Below, one piece after another: positions 7,327 through 15,490 of a stretch of DNA of 64,000 nt. The position numbers and the translations under genes were made by a program. The stretch is taken from positions 1-64,000 of the forward strand of contig NZ_BBLT01000012.1 in the NCBI RefSeq assembly GCF_000775915.1. Direction: 5' to 3'. A model generated the notes under the pieces. That model ran no database searches, was not told the DNA's origin, and was given only the letters and a program-made list of their open reading frames with translations. Positions within the stretch are counted from its first letter, which is position 1. Each line of letters opens with the position of its first letter. This stretch comes from Sporocytophaga myxococcoides (GTDB taxonomy: Bacteria; Bacteroidota; Bacteroidia; Cytophagales; Cytophagaceae).

Positions 7327-7800
7327 ATGAAACGGATAGTTTTAACCATTACAGCGATTTGCCTTTTGGTTATGGGCTGTTCACAGAAAAATTTAACAAT
7401 TAAAAAGGAAAACAAAATGAAATTAAATGCAGGTATCATAACAGAAAAATTAGCGGAAACAAAAGCGTTTTACACACAGACATTGGGCTTTGGCGTAACA
7501 TTTGAAAATGAATTTTACCTTTTGTTGCACACGCCAAATCACGAAGCAGAAATAAGTTTTTTGCTTCCAAACCACCCAAGTCAGCAACCGATTTTTCAAG
7601 CACCTTTTCAAAATCAAGGTGCTTATTTGACTATTGAAGTTGATGACGTGGACAGTATTTACAAAAAGTTAAAAGACAAAGGTGTTGAAATCAAAATCGA
7701 TATTCGCAACGAAGCTTGGGGCGACAGACATTTTGCAATTCAAGACCCTAACGGAGTTGGTATTGACATTGTAAAATATTCGCCACCAACAGAAAACTAA
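7327..7800 (+). CDS. VOC (glyoxalase/bleomycin-resistance-like) protein with optional lipoprotein leader
   Basis: Residues 31-157 form one complete vicinal-oxygen-chelate module: an opening strand after MKLNAGIITEKLAETKAFY, a central LTIEVDDVDSIYKKL, and the closing HFAIQDPNGVGIDIVKY. Residues 1-30 look like a lipoprotein signal (VMGC, Cys18). An internal ATG at 7417 is preceded by AAAAAGGAAAA and would give the usual cytosolic VOC protein of 127 residues. Either the VOC domain has gained an export leader or the upstream ATG starts a separate reading. The substrate is unknown. It pairs with the AraC regulator upstream as the last plus-strand gene of the array. Confidence 0.78.
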   Translation: MKRIVLTITAICLLVMGCSQKNLTIKKENKMKLNAGIITEKLAETKAFYTQTLGFGVTFENEFYLLLHTPNHEAEISFLLPNHPSQQPIFQAPFQNQGAYLTIEVDDVDSIYKKLKDKGVEIKIDIRNEAWGDRHFAIQDPNGVGIDIVKYSPPTEN

Positions 7801-7823
7801 AAAATCGCCAATGACAGCGCCTC

Positions 7824-7884
7824 CCCTCTGGTTGAAGTCTATCTGACTTCAACCAGCAAATGAGAGCAAGTTTATACCTTACGC
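7824..7884. repeat. Dispersed double-hairpin repeat, copy B
   Basis: The first palindrome is intact (CTGGTTGAAGTC to GACTTCAACCAG). The second stem is degraded (GCAAGTTTATACCTTACGC). It sits at the junction between the cassette array and the DoxX gene, in the 149-bp gap after the VOC gene. Confidence 0.78.
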
Positions 7885-7949
7885 TTGAAAGACAAATAGC
7901 CTATACATTCTCTATACATTTTTATAAAATACAATTATGTAAATCTGAT

Positions 7950-8345
7950 TTACTTTCTAAAAAACAACTGATCAGCCGAAATACCATTCCCCCCTTTAAA
8001 CTGAAGCAACCACACGAAAATCATCACATGTATTAATTGGGAAGGAATTGCTTCCCAGCTTTCTATAAGAGAACTACCGAATATAAGTAGTATCATAACT
8101 GCAGTCCCGGAGATCAGTGCTACTTCAGTAAAAAGCCCGATAATCAAAAGGAAACCTACACCAAACTCTATGAAAGGCAAAGCATAGCTGAAAGACACTA
8201 CTAATGCCTGAGGCAGAATGGATTTTTCAAATCCCGTTACCATCCAGCTGCTAAATGAGGAAAGCTTTGGAAAACGAACCAGACCGTGACCAAACATACT
8301 TGCGCCTATTGCAAGCCTTAATAATAAATAAGCTATTGTATTCAT
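7950..8345 (-). CDS. DoxX family membrane protein
   Basis: A 131-residue protein with four predicted membrane helices. The start MNTIAYLLLRLAIGASMFGHGLVRFPKL has the glycine- and histidine-containing first helix typical of DoxX/TQO-small-like proteins. Further helices fall at about 48-70, 73-92 and 103-118. Members have been linked to quinone-coupled oxidation or redox stress, but most, including this one, have no assigned substrate. It is divergent from an AraC regulator with 89 bp between the start codons, so that regulator probably controls it. Confidence 0.82.
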   Translation of the reverse strand: MNTIAYLLLRLAIGASMFGHGLVRFPKLSSFSSWMVTGFEKSILPQALVVSFSYALPFIEFGVGFLLIIGLFTEVALISGTAVMILLIFGSSLIESWEAIPSQLIHVMIFVWLLQFKGGNGISADQLFFRK

Positions 8346-8413
8346 ACCGCATTTAATTTTTATTGGATCAAATTTATTCAGGATTTACAGCAAGGACTTG
8401 TAAGAACAATGGA

Positions 8414-8421
8414 TAAATTTG
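8414..8421 (+). promoter_or_regulatory. Possible -7 promoter element for the AraC gene
   Basis: TAAATTTG matches the Bacteroidota -7 consensus TAnnTTTG and lies 13 bp before the start codon at 8435. No good -33 TTG is seen at the expected distance, so the assignment is weak. Confidence 0.3.
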
Positions 8422-8434
8422 TACATTCACAGGT

Positions 8435-9271
8435 ATGGAAATCCGAAATATCCATCACCCCTTTGAGCTTGATATTCTGGAAGTAAGTTCATACTCTGCC
8501 AGGTCACATAAGAACACATTTTTTGAAATGATCTTTATCCTTGAAGGAGAAGGAATACAAATCGTTAATGAGCATAAACTTCCTTATAACCCGGATAAAC
8601 TATTTCTTGTTTTCCCGCAAGACAAGCATAGTTTTGAAGTAAAGACCTTTACCAGATTTTTGTTTATCCGGTTTAATGACAGTTATTTAAAAAATCAAAG
8701 CAAAGAATGGATTAAAAAGGTTGAATATATTTTCCATAACCACAATCATCTTCCAGGATGTATTTTAAAAACAGTTACAGATAAACCTCTGATCAGAGCC
8801 CTTGCCCTAGGCCTTATCTGTGAAAATCAAAAACGTAATCCAAATCATCATGAGGTCATAACACAACTCATCAACACGATCATTACAATAGCTGCAAGGA
8901 ACATAACACTCTTAAATGAATCTGGATCTTTACCTTCCTCTTCTAAAGATTCAGTTTCATTATTAAATTATATACATGAGAACATTTACTCACCGGAAAA
9001 ATTAAGGACAGAAACAATGGCAGACCAGTTCAACATTTCTGCTACATACATAAGTGAATATTTTAAAAAACATACTGGTGAAAGTCTGCAGCAATACATT
9101 ACACAGTACAAAATAAAACTAGTTGAAACCAGGCTTCTTTATACTCAAATGAGACTTAGTGAAATCTGTGACGAATTCGGATTTACAGATTTAAGTCATA
9201 TGAATAAAGCTTTTAAAAAATATAAGGGTCTTAGTCCAACCGAATATAGAAAAACAAATAGTAAAGAGTAG
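8435..9271 (+). CDS. AraC family transcriptional regulator with cupin sensor domain
   Basis: A 278-residue regulator. Residues about 10-150 form an AraC-type cupin sensor (FFEMIFILEGEGIQIV, then FLVFPQDKHSFEV). Residues about 175-278 carry the DNA-binding domain, with FNISATYISEYFKKHTG and the second motif ICDEFGFTDLSHMNKAFKKYKG. It is transcribed away from the DoxX gene across an 89-bp shared promoter region. By analogy with such pairs it likely activates that gene in response to a small molecule that cannot be deduced here. Confidence 0.88.
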   Translation: MEIRNIHHPFELDILEVSSYSARSHKNTFFEMIFILEGEGIQIVNEHKLPYNPDKLFLVFPQDKHSFEVKTFTRFLFIRFNDSYLKNQSKEWIKKVEYIFHNHNHLPGCILKTVTDKPLIRALALGLICENQKRNPNHHEVITQLINTIITIAARNITLLNESGSLPSSSKDSVSLLNYIHENIYSPEKLRTETMADQFNISATYISEYFKKHTGESLQQYITQYKIKLVETRLLYTQMRLSEICDEFGFTDLSHMNKAFKKYKGLSPTEYRKTNSKE

Positions 9272-9311
9272 CTAGATATCCTAACAACTCATAGGTAGGC
9301 TAATCACCCCC

Positions 9312-9370
9312 CGTCTGGTTGAAGTCTATCTGACTTCAACCCACAAATGAGAGCAAGTTTATTAACTTGC
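9312..9370. repeat. Dispersed double-hairpin repeat, copy C
   Basis: Both stems are intact: GGTTGAAGTC/GACTTCAACC, followed by GCAAGTTtattAACTTGC. It is close to the family consensus and lies 41 bp after the AraC stop codon. Confidence 0.82.
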
Positions 9371-9525
9371 TGTTCATGGCAGGAATTGAAGGAGATACTC
9401 AATAGCCCCCTTTCAAAACAAGGATTCCCAAACACATCAATAGTATCACCCACTCCCTAAAACTCAATCTCCTCCATCTCCCAGAATACAATGCCCTTGA
9501 TCGCGATCATTCAACTTTTATTATA

Positions 9526-9850
9526 GATTTAAGCCCCGAACAATCGGGCTAAAGCCCGAGAGATCCAAGCTTAAGCCTGGCTGTTCCAGGCTTACTTCTG
9601 GAAACTCCAGAAACCTCCTTATATTCCGGGAAAGCTCCTGACTCCTCCAGGAATACTCATGGAAGAATCAGAAGACTGCTGAACGGTCCGGGCTTAAGCA
9701 TAAAGACATGAGGCTTAAGCATAAAAATTCCAGGCTTAAGCCTCAGACCTCCGAGTTTAAGCCTGAACAGCTCAGGCTTACTTCCGGATCATTCAGAAGC
9801 ACTTCTAAAAGAGTCAGGAGCACTCCTTAAGCTCCCAGGAGCCCGGCTGG
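9526..9850. repeat. Degenerate 21-nt periodic repeat array
   Basis: About 15 successive units of 19-22 bp, mostly 21, can be laid out. They share a core AGGCTTAAGC or a decayed version, for example GGGCTAAAGCCCGAGAGATCC, AGGCTTAAGCCTCAGACCTCC and AGGCTTACTTCCGGATCATTC. The core is palindromic. No open reading frame crosses it convincingly. Together with repeat copies C and D and the palindrome at 10011 it fills the 920-bp gap between 9272 and 10191, in which no gene is visible. Confidence 0.65.
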
Positions 9851-9875
9851 CGAAATCTGATATTTTACCTTCCTG

Positions 9876-9935
9876 CCCCTCTGGTTAAAGTCTATCTGAC
9901 TTCAACCTACAAATAAGAGCAAGTTTATAACTTGC
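9876..9935. repeat. Dispersed double-hairpin repeat, copy D
   Basis: CTGGTTAAAGTC/GACTTCAACC, followed by GCAAGTTtataACTTGC. It lies about 25 bp beyond the 21-nt array. Confidence 0.8.
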
Positions 9936-10010
9936 GGTGACATGGCAGGAATCGAAGAACCTTCACCTTCCAGAATAAAAAGCTTCTGATTGTAATCATT
10001 CAACCTTTAT

Positions 10011-10045
10011 AATTGACGCCATCGCTTGAAGCGATGGCGTCAATT
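10011..10045. repeat. Perfect 17-bp-arm palindrome, GACGCCATCGC family
   Basis: The arms 10011-10027 and 10029-10045 are exact reverse complements around a single G. A near copy with GATGCC in place of GACGCC is at 12833, and a shorter relative is at 31204. No T-run follows, so it is more likely a dispersed repeat than a terminator. Confidence 0.75.
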
Positions 10046-10092
10046 CAGAGCAGACATTTATTCAAATCCTTTTGATGATTTCTAGCTTAAAC

Positions 10093-10125
10093 AAAAAAGC
10101 CCCCGAAAGATTTCCTTCCGAGGCC
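10093..10125 (-). terminator. Rho-independent terminator of the secreted propeller-like gene
   Basis: On the minus strand a GC-rich stem (GCCTCGGAAGG with CTTTCGGGGGC, loop AAAT) is followed by six T. It is 67 bp past the stop codon of the gene at 10192-11613. Confidence 0.75.
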
Positions 10126-10191
10126 TTAATCAAATGGAGCGTATCTATATCCTTGCCCTGTTATTCCGGACAAGTCAAATGATTCATATAC

Positions 10192-11613
10192 TTATTGCTT
10201 AACAAACTTGGTTTTATAAGAACCTGTAGATGTTTCAACATTCAGGAAATACAAACCAGGTTTGAAGTCTTCAACCAAAAGAGTATTACCACTAAATTCT
10301 ACAGGTATATTAACTCCTTCAATGTTGGTAGCAGTTACTTTTAATACCACACCTTCGCAATCCAGGGATACATTAGAAACTGAAGGGTTCGGGTAAATGG
10401 AGAACTGAGAAGCCGTTTCTGTCTCAAAACTTTCCGCTCGTAAGTGGTTCGGATTTGCAAATCCGTTGTAGAAGAAGTCTGTAAATACCGCTCCCTGATT
10501 AGTTCCACTAAGATAATTGGTATTAACAGCACTGGCAATGATTCGATCACCATGAATATCGACATCAGATCCCACTCTAACTTTGTCAAGTCTGCCTGTA
10601 GCAGCATTGGTAGATGGAATATACATGGATCCGATTAGTGTGAAGTTGTTTTGAAGTTGATAATAGAAAATTTTTAAGTCATTTGATATAACCAGGTTCT
10701 GATTGCTGATAGCTACATTTAATCCGAATCTCGGTGTTCCTGTGATTGTTTGATAAAGAGACCAAACACCATTGCCTGACTTTTTAAAGACTAATGCTGG
10801 CTCCCCATCTCTTCCGCCAATAGCATAATTATTGGTAATATCCACATCAGAATAACCATACACCGAATTGGTATACGCGTAATCCTGTAACCAGGTCCCA
10901 TTATTTTGTAATGAGTAAATGTAAACAGAAGATCCTCCTGTAACGATCATCTGCCCACCTGATATTTTTATGCATTTACCAAATCTGGCTCCGGATGGAA
11001 GCATAGGTGTAAATATCCATCCTCGTTTTGTCCACTGCTGATCGCCTGTTCTCTGGAACATATAAACACCACCGAGAGCATTGTGTCTTCCGGTAGCACC
11101 AACAGCAATCCAGTCTCCATCAATTGCTACCGCAGCACCAAAATTAAGATTGGATTCATTATCGACTGGGTCCGGAACTAATGTCGAAGTAAAGGAACTT
11201 TGGTAATCACCATTAGACAATCTGTGCGCAAGTAATACACCTCCGGACTGCACGTTATTTTGATACCTGTAGATTACTCCTGCAACAATAGCATGTTGTC
11301 CTATAGCAACTGAATGTTTTTTTCCTAATCCCAGGTTTGCGCCATTTCCATTGGTATACCTTCTAACAAATTGATTATTCTTGAATAATCTTACGGTACC
11401 GAAGTAAGTGTTGGTATTTCCGTTAAAGTATACATCGTTTTCAAATTCGGAGGCAGCAACGGTGTATTGATCATACACTGAAACAGCTGTTCCGAATTCT
11501 GATGGATGCTGAGGTTTCGGATAAACCAGTTCAGTCGCAGGGGTCTGAGCACTAACATTGCCAATGGCCAGTATCATTAAAATACTGCATACAGATTGTC
11601 TAAGTTTTCTCAT
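10192..11613 (-). CDS. Secreted FG-GAP/beta-propeller-like protein with type IX sorting domain
   Basis: A 473-residue protein with a signal peptide (residues 1-22, cleavage after NVSA). The body repeats a motif of about 55-60 residues, seen as FGTAVSVYDQYTVAASEFEN, LGLGKKHSVAIGQHAIVAGV, FGAAVAIDGDWIAVGATG and FGKCIKISGGQMIVTGGS. That is the FG-GAP-like blade pattern of a beta-propeller. From about 402 the sequence FSIYPNPS opens a type IX secretion C-terminal sorting domain ending in KTKFVKQ, so the protein should be exported through the T9SS and displayed or released. No catalytic motif is visible, and binding or adhesion is the likeliest role. It is single, with its own terminator downstream. 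Confidence 0.82.
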   Translation of the reverse strand: MRKLRQSVCSILMILAIGNVSAQTPATELVYPKPQHPSEFGTAVSVYDQYTVAASEFENDVYFNGNTNTYFGTVRLFKNNQFVRRYTNGNGANLGLGKKHSVAIGQHAIVAGVIYRYQNNVQSGGVLLAHRLSNGDYQSSFTSTLVPDPVDNESNLNFGAAVAIDGDWIAVGATGRHNALGGVYMFQRTGDQQWTKRGWIFTPMLPSGARFGKCIKISGGQMIVTGGSSVYIYSLQNNGTWLQDYAYTNSVYGYSDVDITNNYAIGGRDGEPALVFKKSGNGVWSLYQTITGTPRFGLNVAISNQNLVISNDLKIFYYQLQNNFTLIGSMYIPSTNAATGRLDKVRVGSDVDIHGDRIIASAVNTNYLSGTNQGAVFTDFFYNGFANPNHLRAESFETETASQFSIYPNPSVSNVSLDCEGVVLKVTATNIEGVNIPVEFSGNTLLVEDFKPGLYFLNVETSTGSYKTKFVKQ

Positions 11614-11880
11614 GCGGTTTTGTTTTTTGCATAAGTTTATGATTTACAGACTGAAGAACCCAACAACAATTAATCTAATGCTGTTTTCCCTTAACAACCG
11701 TTGATTCTCGCTTAAGAAATGTTTCATCTTCCCAATCAATAAACCTTTGACAAACAACACCTTTTTAATCCTCATCATTTTCAATCATCTGGCATAGCGG
11801 TCTGAATTCTGATTATAGCTTAATAATTTGTGGATATACTTCACATCAGAAAAAACCAACGAAAGATGATGCTTTAAACA

Positions 11881-12717
11881 TCACTTCTTTCCATCTGACT
11901 CATTCGAATCTAACTTGTTATACCATTCAGAAGGGCTGTAAACCCAACCTCCGCTTGAGTGTTCTATCAATTCACCCCAGAAAGGAATTTCTTTATTGGC
12001 AATATATCCATGATCACGGATGAGCTGAGCTTCTTTTATAGATCTGCAATACCACTCCTGGTCTTCTTCATCAAAATAGGGTTCTGTTAAACCCAACTCT
12101 ACCTCTAACTCACTAAGCAAATAACTTCGAAGATCCCATCCACAAACAATTGTATCTGCTCCCCAAACTGAAAGAACAGGATTTCCTCCTTGCTGAGGTT
12201 CACTTATTAAAAACCGGTGAGCATACAATGGCAATAATTCAGGTGATTGCTTGTACCACTCTGCAAAGATTCTTTCTCTTTCCAAAGGAGATTGAAGAAT
12301 CTCTCCCCAGGAGTCTAACCATGCACTTTTTAGAACATCGTGCCGGATAGTTTTATACGGCCAGTGTAACATCATTCTGATTTCACCATCATCTGTCAGC
12401 CAATTATAAAACATTGATTTTTCAGTAATTAAAACACCATCAGGTGTTTCAAAAACATGATCTTCGGTCAAAGGCTTTTTACGGTCTAATGTGTGTAAAA
12501 CTTTTAAAAAAGCCCGATGCTCCGGAGTAAACCTGATTGAGTATTTAATTTCAATCTCGCCAATCTGAGCTTCTTCCATGCCAATCCATTTTGCACCATG
12601 AAGCCAAGTGTCATCCTCCAATGGATTTATAAGATTTGAATTATTGGCCCAATATGCCTCCGTTCTATCTTTTACCCAATACAAAAATGTATGAATATCT
12701 TCCGGAATTATTGTCAT
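11881..12717 (-). CDS. SMI1/KNR4 (SUKH) family protein
   Basis: A 278-residue protein with a SUKH domain at about 35-215. The N-terminal marker is the tryptophan-rich stretch WLHGAKWIGMEEAQIGEIE followed by HRAFLKVLHTLDR. The conserved end is around PLYAHRFLISEPQQGGNPVLS, then VWGADTIVCG. SUKH proteins are best known as immunity proteins against secreted polymorphic toxins, and many remain unassigned. No toxin gene is adjacent. A 228-bp region with a palindrome separates it from the divergent DUF808 gene. The domain call is secure, the immunity role is inference. Confidence 0.75.
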   Translation of the reverse strand: MTIIPEDIHTFLYWVKDRTEAYWANNSNLINPLEDDTWLHGAKWIGMEEAQIGEIEIKYSIRFTPEHRAFLKVLHTLDRKKPLTEDHVFETPDGVLITEKSMFYNWLTDDGEIRMMLHWPYKTIRHDVLKSAWLDSWGEILQSPLERERIFAEWYKQSPELLPLYAHRFLISEPQQGGNPVLSVWGADTIVCGWDLRSYLLSELEVELGLTEPYFDEEDQEWYCRSIKEAQLIRDHGYIANKEIPFWGELIEHSSGGWVYSPSEWYNKLDSNESDGKK

Positions 12718-12832
12718 CGCTTTAGAAAACTTCCCTTACAAAGTTAACTGATTCTCAACCCGAACAAAGCAGCTCCGTTTCATCCACAGCCTGCCAACTG
12801 CTTTTCACTAAGAAACTCCTAACTGATTTCTA

Positions 12833-12865
12833 ATTGATGCCATCGCTTGAAGCGATGGCATCAAT
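12833..12865. repeat. Palindrome, GACGCCATCGC family, copy 2
   Basis: ATTGATGCCATCGCTT pairs with AAGCGATGGCATCAAT around one base. It differs from the 10011 copy by a compensated pair (C-G to T-A), which keeps the stem. It lies in a divergent promoter region, where a terminator would not be expected. Confidence 0.75.
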
Positions 12866-12944
12866 CCTTTTCTCCGGTAAACAACGACAGACTTTTTAGT
12901 GAATAATCCGTATCTTTAACATTAATATTTAAATCAAAAATTTT

Positions 12945-13814
12945 ATGGCTTCTGGTATTCTGGCTATTTTAGATGACATCGCTGCTTTAATGGACGACGT
13001 TCTGATAACCAGCAAAATGGCAACACGGAAAACAGCGGGAATCTTAGGTGATGACTTAGCAGTAAATGCAGAAAAAGCAACAGGATATCTTTCTTCGAGA
13101 GAACTACCTGTAATCTGGGCAATTACAAAAAAATCTTTACTTAACAAATTTATTATTATCCCGCTGGCCTTATTGTTTAATTTCTTTTTTCCTATAGTTA
13201 TAAAAATTGTCCTTGTTCTTGGAGGATTTTATTTAGCCTATGAAGGAGCTGAGAAAATTGTTGAATACTTTTTCCCTCACCCTAAAAATGATACAGAGAC
13301 TGAAGAAGAAAGCACTGAAGAAGATAATGCAGCAGCTGAAAAAGAGAAAATTAAATCAGCAGTCAGGACGGATTTAATTCTTTCTATTGAAATTGTCATC
13401 ATTGCATTGGGAACCGTTTTAGACCAAAGCCTGACAATACAGATCCTTACTGTGTCAGTGGTAGCAATTATAGCTACTATTGGTGTTTATGGTTTAGTGG
13501 GTCTCCTAGTAAAAACAGATGATCTTGGCTACAAACTCATAAGAGATTCTAAAAACAAAGGATTTATATCCAAAGTCGGCCATTTTTTAGTCCGCCTGCT
13601 TCCATACATTATTAAGTTCTTATCTGTTGTTGGCACCATTGCTCTGCTATTGGTTTCCGGAGGCATATTTGTTCATAATATAGAGGCGTTTCATCATCTT
13701 TTCCCGGGATTGCATGATGTTATCAAAGAGTTTTTAATAGGATTGGTTGCGGGGCTTTTAGTAGTAGGACTGGTTTTGGCAGGAAAGAAAGTTGTTTCAT
13801 TTGGTAAAAAGTAA
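12945..13814 (+). CDS. DUF808 family membrane protein
   Basis: A 289-residue protein matching the DUF808/YedI family along its length. The start MASGILAILDDIAALMDDV is highly typical, as is TGYLSSRELPVIWAITKKS. Hydrophobic segments fall at about 65-100, 145-165, 168-190, 215-243 and 262-282. A charged glutamate-rich loop lies at about 113-140. It is an inner-membrane protein of unknown function, often suspected to be a transporter. It stands alone on the plus strand. Confidence 0.85.
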   Translation: MASGILAILDDIAALMDDVLITSKMATRKTAGILGDDLAVNAEKATGYLSSRELPVIWAITKKSLLNKFIIIPLALLFNFFFPIVIKIVLVLGGFYLAYEGAEKIVEYFFPHPKNDTETEEESTEEDNAAAEKEKIKSAVRTDLILSIEIVIIALGTVLDQSLTIQILTVSVVAIIATIGVYGLVGLLVKTDDLGYKLIRDSKNKGFISKVGHFLVRLLPYIIKFLSVVGTIALLLVSGGIFVHNIEAFHHLFPGLHDVIKEFLIGLVAGLLVVGLVLAGKKVVSFGKK

Positions 13815-13878
13815 AGTCATTGATTATGTAAATCTCAATAGTCCTTCTGTACTAATTGAGGATTACAAGAATACATTC

Positions 13879-13930
13879 TGCGGGCTGAAGTCTATCTGAC
13901 CTCAGCCCGCAAATGAGAGTACTTTTTTTA
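13879..13930. repeat. Dispersed double-hairpin repeat, copy E (divergent)
   Basis: GCGGGCTGAAGTC pairs with GACCTCAGCCCGC around TATCT. The stem is kept although the outer bases differ from other copies, a sign that structure is conserved. The second stem is mostly lost. Confidence 0.72.
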
Positions 13931-14019
13931 TCATTCTATTGAATGGAAGAATGCTGTATATTACCCAAACATTTTTCAAACTGATCAAATAGGCATCTTT
14001 GAATCTTACATAAATACCC

Positions 14020-15414
14020 ATGACAAATTACACCGAACAAATCCAACGAATAAAAGAAAAACTTCTTGAAGCTAAAAATACAGACAAAAATTTAAAAGTT
14101 TTTGGAGCTGCAAGCCATAGATACATCATTCATGAGCCGGCAACACTAAAAAAAGTTAGCGAAATTGAGGCTAAATATTCTATTGAATTACCTGAATGTT
14201 ATAAAGCATTTATACTCCATATTGGGAATGGCGGCATTAGTTCGCAAAATTCTGCGGCAGGACCATTTTACGGAATTTATCCGGTAGGAGTAAATATCAA
14301 TGAATTGATTTATAATAATACCGAAGAATACTTAAAAAATGGCTGCATCATAATGCCGAAAATGACTGATGAGTATTGGAAGAGCATAACCAGCAATCCA
14401 GAAGAAAACAAAGCAATATCTAATGAAGATTTCGATGTAAAATCAGGTATATTATGGGCAGGTATACTACCAATTGGCTCTCAAGGCTGCTCCTACATTC
14501 ACGGTATTGTGCTTAATGGACCACATAAAGGACGAGTTGTGAATCTTGATATAGACAGGCAAAAACCTCAATTCACCTTTGAGAATAATTTTTTGGATTG
14601 GTATGAAAGATGGCTGGATGAAGTAATTTCAGGTGAACTGATTAAGGATGTCCCAAGTTCATTCGGATACAGGAAAGGTGGCTCAGAAGAGCAATTATTA
14701 GCTTCGTTTCTAACCTCTAAGGATATGGAGGAGAAAAATGATAATTTAAGCGGACTATTGAATAAAAACTCCTTATCCAACCATACTTTAAATCAAATTG
14801 AAAATTTAATCAACATCAATTCTGAACCTAAAAATAAATTAATCCAGTTGCTGAGTAAATCAGATTACGCAAGAGCAAAACCCTATTTAATTGAATTAAC
14901 AAAAACAGATTTATGTTCCGCATTTCAATTTATATACTGGTATGCAAAAGATAAAAGCAAAGAATGGATAACCGTTATTGAGAATAATATTCATAGAATT
15001 GATAATGATGAAACGTTTAGATTCTGTTCCTATTTACTAAAAGAAACAAACACTGACTATGGAAGGCTTATTGAACCGTTTACCAAAAATATTAATGATA
15101 ATATAAGAGCGCAAGCATTTTACACACTGGGACTATTAAAAAATAAGAAAGACTATTTAGATTGCTTTATTGAAGGACTACAAGACAAATCAAACAAGGT
15201 GGTACATTCAACCTTGCAGGCCTTATCAGGTGTAAAGGACAAAAAATTATTAAACCATTATAAACAAATTGCAGAAAGATTTCCAATAGAACAAGATTAT
15301 ATTCTTGCAAATCTTAATCATAGACTTGCTGATTATGGATTAACAAACAAAACAATTTTAAATCAAAACATTCCAGAACAATCAACAAAGAAATGGTATG
15401 AGATATGGAAATAA
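14020..15414 (+). CDS. SUKH (SMI1/KNR4) protein with C-terminal HEAT-like repeats
   Basis: A 464-residue, two-part protein. Residues about 40-205 are a SUKH domain: VSEIEAKYSIELPECYKAF, the glycine-rich GNGGISSQNSAAGPFYGIYPV, the strand GILPIGSQGCSYIHGI and FLDWYERWLDEVISGEL. Residues about 255-450 form helical pairs of HEAT type, the clearest being IRAQAFYTLGLLKNK and KVVHSTLQALSGVKDKKLL. SUKH proteins often act as immunity proteins, and the HEAT part suggests protein binding. It is followed after 76 bp by a second HEAT-like gene, probably co-transcribed. Confidence 0.75.
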   Translation: MTNYTEQIQRIKEKLLEAKNTDKNLKVFGAASHRYIIHEPATLKKVSEIEAKYSIELPECYKAFILHIGNGGISSQNSAAGPFYGIYPVGVNINELIYNNTEEYLKNGCIIMPKMTDEYWKSITSNPEENKAISNEDFDVKSGILWAGILPIGSQGCSYIHGIVLNGPHKGRVVNLDIDRQKPQFTFENNFLDWYERWLDEVISGELIKDVPSSFGYRKGGSEEQLLASFLTSKDMEEKNDNLSGLLNKNSLSNHTLNQIENLININSEPKNKLIQLLSKSDYARAKPYLIELTKTDLCSAFQFIYWYAKDKSKEWITVIENNIHRIDNDETFRFCSYLLKETNTDYGRLIEPFTKNINDNIRAQAFYTLGLLKNKKDYLDCFIEGLQDKSNKVVHSTLQALSGVKDKKLLNHYKQIAERFPIEQDYILANLNHRLADYGLTNKTILNQNIPEQSTKKWYEIWK

Positions 15415-15490
15415 AGACCTCCGTTAACCACATGACTTCTGCCCATAACTAAAAATATGTCACTAAAAAAAATACTTTCAAACAGTAGAA

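Larger units (their letters stand above)
1..7800 (+). mobile_element. Integron-like gene cassette array (no integrase in window)
   Basis: Every gene from the left edge to 7800 is on the plus strand and sits alone, or with one partner, between related inverted-repeat sites. Boxes of the form GTTAxxx occur at 6, 943, 2109, 3306, 3715, 5192 and 6401, each followed within about 20-70 bp by a start codon. Boxes of the form (G)CTAAC occur at 784, 1953 and 6278, each 11-14 bp after a stop codon. In integrons the attC site has the form RYYYAAC...GTTRRRY and travels at the 3' end of each cassette, which this layout matches. The products are accessory and partly defence-like. No tyrosine recombinase is visible, so this is either the distal part of an integron that begins left of the window or an integrase-less cluster of attC sites. 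The right limit near 7800 is inferred from the last plus-strand cassette gene. Confidence 0.72.

Noticed and set aside
9526..9850. Decayed coding sequence with seven-residue repeats
   Set aside because: All frames are interrupted, and units of 19, 20 and 22 bp would break any frame. Kept as a DNA repeat.
15422..15460. Another attC site between the SUKH-HEAT and HEAT genes (GTTAACC...CATAAC)
   Set aside because: The arms do not pair and the spacing is too short for a site.
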